Source of the DNA: Rhodococcus jostii RHA1
GTDB lineage: Bacteria; Actinomycetota; Actinomycetes; Mycobacteriales; Mycobacteriaceae
Reading direction: 5' to 3'
NCBI RefSeq assembly: GCF_000014565.1
Contig: NC_008268.1
Location: forward strand, 2,356,001-2,420,000
DNA length: 64,000 bases
The notes below the pieces were generated by a model. The model was given only the letters and a program-made list of their open reading frames with translations. It did not search any database and was not told where the DNA came from. Both the position numbers and the translations under genes were made by a program. Shown here in pieces: positions 61,137 through 64,000 of this stretch (its first letter is position 1; each line of letters starts with the position of its first letter).

Positions 61137-62786
61137 TCAGGTCGTCGCGGCGGCGAGTTGCTCGCGCAGCTTCGTCTTGAGGATCTTCCCGGCCGCCGAC
61201 GTCGGCAGCTGCTCGACCACCACGACGTCGCGTACCTTCTTGTACGGCAGCACCCGCTCGGCGACGAACGCGGACACCGCATCGGGATCGATCGTCACGT
61301 CCGGCATCGGCACCACGAACGCCACCGGTTCCTGACCGACGCTGCCGGCCTCCCTGCCGACGACGGCAGCCGAGGACACGTCCGGATGCGAGACCAGAAT
61401 CTCCTCGAGCTCACGCGGATACACGTTGTAGCCCTTGTAGATCAGCATGTCCTTGGTGCGGTCGCAGATGAACAGGTACCCGTCCTCGTCCAGGTAGGCG
61501 ATGTCGCCGGTGTCGAGCCAGCCGTCGACGTACTGCTGCGCCGTGATTTCCGGATGGTTCAGGTAGCCGTCCGTGACCTGCGGGCCGCGGACCCACAACT
61601 TGCCGCGGGTGCCGGCTTCCAGCACGGCGCCGGAGTCGTCCTGGGCACGGATCTGCACCTCGGTGTCGAACACCGGCAACCCCACGCTGCCGAGCTTGTA
61701 CGCGACGGAGCCGGTCAACGGCGCGGAGGCGACGAGGCAGGTGCCCTCGGTCAGCCCGTACCCCTCGACCACGCTCGCCGACGGGAACGCCCGGCCCAGC
61801 GCCTCGAGCGTCACGTGATCGATCGGCGCCGCACCCGACGACACGACCCGCACCGAGTCGGTGTCTCGAACGACGGCGTCGGGGTGGGTGGCGACCGCAT
61901 GCCACATCGCCGGACTGCCGGTGATGTACGTGGCGCGGTGCGTCTCGATCAACTCCAGCATGCGGCCCGGCTCGAATCGTCCGGCGAACACCTGCGTCGC
62001 CCCGGACAGAAGGAGGAACGACATGTTGATCAGCGCGTGGGCGTGGAACAGCGGCGACACGACGACGGTCGCGCCTGCGCCGGGCACCACACCGCGGTCC
62101 CCGAGACTTTCGACGGGTCGCAGTTCGATTCCGCCGTCGGCGGTGGCGCGCACCTCGTGACCCGCACGCCAGGCGATCATCTGGGTCACGTTGGCGAGGA
62201 CGTTGCGGTGCAGCACCCGCACACCTTTGGACAATCCGGTGGTGCCGCCCGTGTAGGCGAGGTGGGCGACGTCGTCCCCGGACACCTTCGGGGTGAACGG
62301 TGCGGTGGCGTACCCGCGGACGAACTCCTCGAACCCGAATTGACCGCGACCTACGCCCGCGGGGAGGCCTGCCACCACGATGGTGCGGACGGTGGTGCCG
62401 CTCGCCGCCTCGGTGAGGGTGTCCAGTTGTGCGGGCTGGGTGACGGCGGCGACCGCCGCCGTGTCGACGATCTGCGAGCGCAGGCCGGGGCCGGGTTGCA
62501 GCGGGTTGACCAGGGTGACGGTCGCGCCGGCCCGCAGTGCGCCGTAGTAGGCCACGACGAATTCGATGCAGTTGCCGAGGTGCAGGAGCACCACGTCGCG
62601 TTCGGCCACCCCCGAGTCCCGCAGGGCGGCGGCGAACGCGCCCGACCGCTGGTCGAGCTCGCGGTAGGTGCACACCGTGTCGCCGTCGACCACTGCGGCC
62701 TTGTCTCCGTACAGGTCCGCCATGGCGGACGGAAACGCCGCCAACGTCAGGTCGGGGTAATGCAGTACCGGTGCAGCAGAATTCAC
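61137..62786 (-). CDS. Acyl-CoA synthetase (FadD-like, ANL family)
   Basis: 549 residues. YTGGTTGLSKGVRVLHRN, EGYGLTEGTCLVASAPLTGS, GKLWVRGPQVTDGYLNHPEIT, TGDIAYLDEDGYLFICDRTKDMLIYKGYNVYP and the Lys in SAAGKILKTKLRE. CoA ligase for a fatty or aromatic acid. Second ligase of the cluster, on the opposite strand to the first. Confidence 0.93.
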   Translation of the reverse strand: MNSAAPVLHYPDLTLAAFPSAMADLYGDKAAVVDGDTVCTYRELDQRSGAFAAALRDSGVAERDVVLLHLGNCIEFVVAYYGALRAGATVTLVNPLQPGPGLRSQIVDTAAVAAVTQPAQLDTLTEAASGTTVRTIVVAGLPAGVGRGQFGFEEFVRGYATAPFTPKVSGDDVAHLAYTGGTTGLSKGVRVLHRNVLANVTQMIAWRAGHEVRATADGGIELRPVESLGDRGVVPGAGATVVVSPLFHAHALINMSFLLLSGATQVFAGRFEPGRMLELIETHRATYITGSPAMWHAVATHPDAVVRDTDSVRVVSSGAAPIDHVTLEALGRAFPSASVVEGYGLTEGTCLVASAPLTGSVAYKLGSVGLPVFDTEVQIRAQDDSGAVLEAGTRGKLWVRGPQVTDGYLNHPEITAQQYVDGWLDTGDIAYLDEDGYLFICDRTKDMLIYKGYNVYPRELEEILVSHPDVSSAAVVGREAGSVGQEPVAFVVPMPDVTIDPDAVSAFVAERVLPYKKVRDVVVVEQLPTSAAGKILKTKLREQLAAATT

Positions 62787-62803
62787 GTTCGGTCCCTTAC
62801 TCG

Positions 62804-63568
62804 TCAGCGAGGTGCCATGCGGATGGCACCGTCCAGGCGGATGGTCTCACCGTTGAGGTAGCCGTTCTCGAGGATCTGGCAGGCGAGCTGCCCGAACTCG
62901 CTGGGCTTGCCCAGACGCGACGGGCCCGGCACGGACTTCTCCAGCGACGCACGCACGTCGTCGCGCAGCCGGGCGAGGAGCGGGGTGTCCATGATTCCCG
63001 GGGCGATGGTGCACACCCGGATGTTGCGGCTGGCGAGGTCACGGGCCGCGGTGACCGTCATGCCCACGATGCCGGCCTTCGATGCGGTGTAGTTGATCTG
63101 CCCGATCTGACCTTCGAAGGCGGCGACGGACGCCGTCAGCACGACCGCGCCGCGCTCGCCGTCGATCTCCTCCTGCCGCGCGATCCGTTCCGCCCCGAGG
63201 CGCAGGGCGTTGAACGAGCCGACGAGGTTGAGCCGGATCACGAACTCGAAGTCCTCGACGGAGCCTGCCTTGCCGTCGGAGTCGAGGATGCGCATCCGCC
63301 GGCCGGCCCCGGCGCAGTGCACGATGCCGCGCAGGCCACCGCGGTCGTCGGCGACGTCGAGTGCGGCCGCGAACTGCTCGGAATCGGTGACGTCGGCGGG
63401 GGCGAACTGCGCTGCGCTGCCCAATTCCTTCGCTGCCGCCTCACCGTTGGAGTTCGGGAGGTCGATGAGCGTGACCTGAGCGCCTGCGTCGACGAGGCGG
63501 CGTGCCGTCGCGAGTCCGAGACCGGACGCACCGCCGGTGACCGCGGTCGAGATTCCCTCGAGTTCCAT
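62804..63568 (-). CDS. SDR-family 3-hydroxyacyl-CoA dehydrogenase-like protein
   Basis: 254 residues. Cofactor motif TGGASGLG at 11-18, DLPNSNG (Asp for NAD), catalytic Tyr-x3-Lys in NYTASKAG about residue 165. Resembles HSD10/FadB2-like type II 3-hydroxyacyl-CoA dehydrogenases. Preceded by a thiolase on the same strand and followed by a ligase: a beta-oxidation order. Confidence 0.9.
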   Translation of the reverse strand: MELEGISTAVTGGASGLGLATARRLVDAGAQVTLIDLPNSNGEAAAKELGSAAQFAPADVTDSEQFAAALDVADDRGGLRGIVHCAGAGRRMRILDSDGKAGSVEDFEFVIRLNLVGSFNALRLGAERIARQEEIDGERGAVVLTASVAAFEGQIGQINYTASKAGIVGMTVTAARDLASRNIRVCTIAPGIMDTPLLARLRDDVRASLEKSVPGPSRLGKPSEFGQLACQILENGYLNGETIRLDGAIRMAPR

Positions 63569-63602
63569 CGTGCGGGTGTTCCCTTCGAAAAGTGTTGTCG
63601 GA

Positions 63603-64000
63603 TCAGAGAAGTTCGAGAATGGTGGCGTTGGCGAGGCCGCCCGCCTCACACATGGTCTGCAGTCCGTACCGGATGCCGTTGTCCCGCATGTGGTGGACGA
63701 GTCGGGTCATGAGGATCGCGCCGGAACCGCCGAGCGGGTGACCGACGGCGATGGCGCCGCCGAGCGGGTTCAGCCGGTCCGTTGCGGCGCCGGTCTCCGC
63801 CTGCCACGCCAGCGGGACGGGGGCGAAGGCCTCGTTCACCTCGAACGCGCCGATGTCGTCGATCTTCAGTCCGGACCGGGTCAGTGCCTTCTCCGTCGCG
63901 GCGATGGGTCCGGTCAGCATGATCACCGGGTCGTCGCCGGCGACGGCGCAGGTGTGGATGCGGGCCATCGGGGTCAGACCGAGTTGCGCGGCCTTCTCGC
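63603..64000 (-). CDS. Thiolase (acetyl-CoA acyltransferase), N-terminus outside window
   Basis: Only the last 132 residues are visible: MARIHTCAVAGDDPV, VNEAFAPVPLAW (active-site Asn-Glu), GGAIAVGHPLGGSGA (catalytic His) and MCEAGGLANATI (the second Cys) match thiolase C-termini. The window edge truncates it. It ends 35 nt before the dehydrogenase start. Confidence 0.92.
   Translation of the reverse strand, partial: EKAAQLGLTPMARIHTCAVAGDDPVIMLTGPIAATEKALTRSGLKIDDIGAFEVNEAFAPVPLAWQAETGAATDRLNPLGGAIAVGHPLGGSGAILMTRLVHHMRDNGIRYGLQTMCEAGGLANATILELL

Noticed and set aside
60804..62861. 685-residue plus-strand frame
   Set aside because: Antisense to the acyl-CoA ligase gene, which carries all ligase motifs.
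1..64000. CRISPR arrays, insertion sequences, prophage or attachment sites
   Set aside because: No regularly spaced repeats, transposase or integrase reading frames were found. No direct repeat of the tRNA-Arg end was noticed downstream.

Overview
The window is chromosomal DNA from a high-GC mycolata actinomycete, most likely a large-genome Rhodococcus of the opacus/jostii type. This is inferred from the GC-rich codon use, frequent GTG starts, FprA, DevR/DevS, ESX-type proteins, an LppA-like lipoprotein, an F420-type oxidoreductase and broad CoA-ester catabolism. I saw no insertion sequence, prophage or CRISPR array. Several genes have an extended -10 hexamer (TANNNT) 6-7 nt before the start codon and no ribosome binding site, as expected for leaderless transcripts.

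Region 1 (1-11.1 kb) is a sulfur-salvage island. Two minus-strand operons each begin with a SAM-I (S-box) riboswitch, then a 24-27 codon leader peptide ending in Cys codons, then a strong hairpin. The longer operon (9.8 to 2.95 kb) encodes an amino-acid type ABC importer, a GNAT acetyltransferase and three flavin monooxygenases, and is flanked by a divergent TauE/SafE exporter. This is the gene set of the Bacillus ytm and yxe operons that salvage S-alkylcysteines. The second operon (2.6 kb to the left edge) encodes a peptide-type ABC importer.

Region 2 (11.1-28.1 kb) is mostly housekeeping: a HAD phosphatase, a WXG100-like protein with an alpha/beta hydrolase and an LppA-like lipoprotein, metZ with a rhodanese, fprA, a TetR regulator, purT, an Fpg/Nei glycosylase, cobF, and thyA-dfrA. 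A decayed TehA/SLAC1-type transporter lies at 26.4 kb.

Region 3 (28.2-38 kb) is a dormancy and nitric-oxide island: devS, devR, an Acg-type nitroreductase, an acyl-ACP desaturase, two tandem-domain universal stress proteins around an F420-type oxidoreductase, then nsrR and hmp. A perfect DevR/DosR palindrome (GGGACTTAAGTCCC) lies before the stress-protein operon, and a degenerate box lies before the acg-like gene.

Region 4 (38-52.2 kb) holds a glutamate-cysteine ligase family gene, an M23 endopeptidase, cycA, a dienelactone hydrolase, tRNA-Arg(CCT), a coupled pair of tiny ORFs, a broken VOC gene, an amidohydrolase, rnhA, an AlkA-type glycosylase, a cbiM-(cbiN)-cbiQ-cbiO cobalt/nickel ECF transporter behind an ArsR-type palindrome, a methyltransferase, and two paralogous secreted glycine-rich proteins.

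Region 5 (52.2-64 kb) is a CoA-thioester catabolic cluster: class III CoA-transferase with an ArsR regulator, two acyl-CoA ligases, a metallo-beta-lactamase-fold hydrolase, two enoyl-CoA hydratases, two tandem LysR regulators, an SDR dehydrogenase and the end of a thiolase. Its substrate cannot be read from sequence. The most striking signal in the window is the pair of nested SAM-riboswitch/Cys-leader-peptide control regions.
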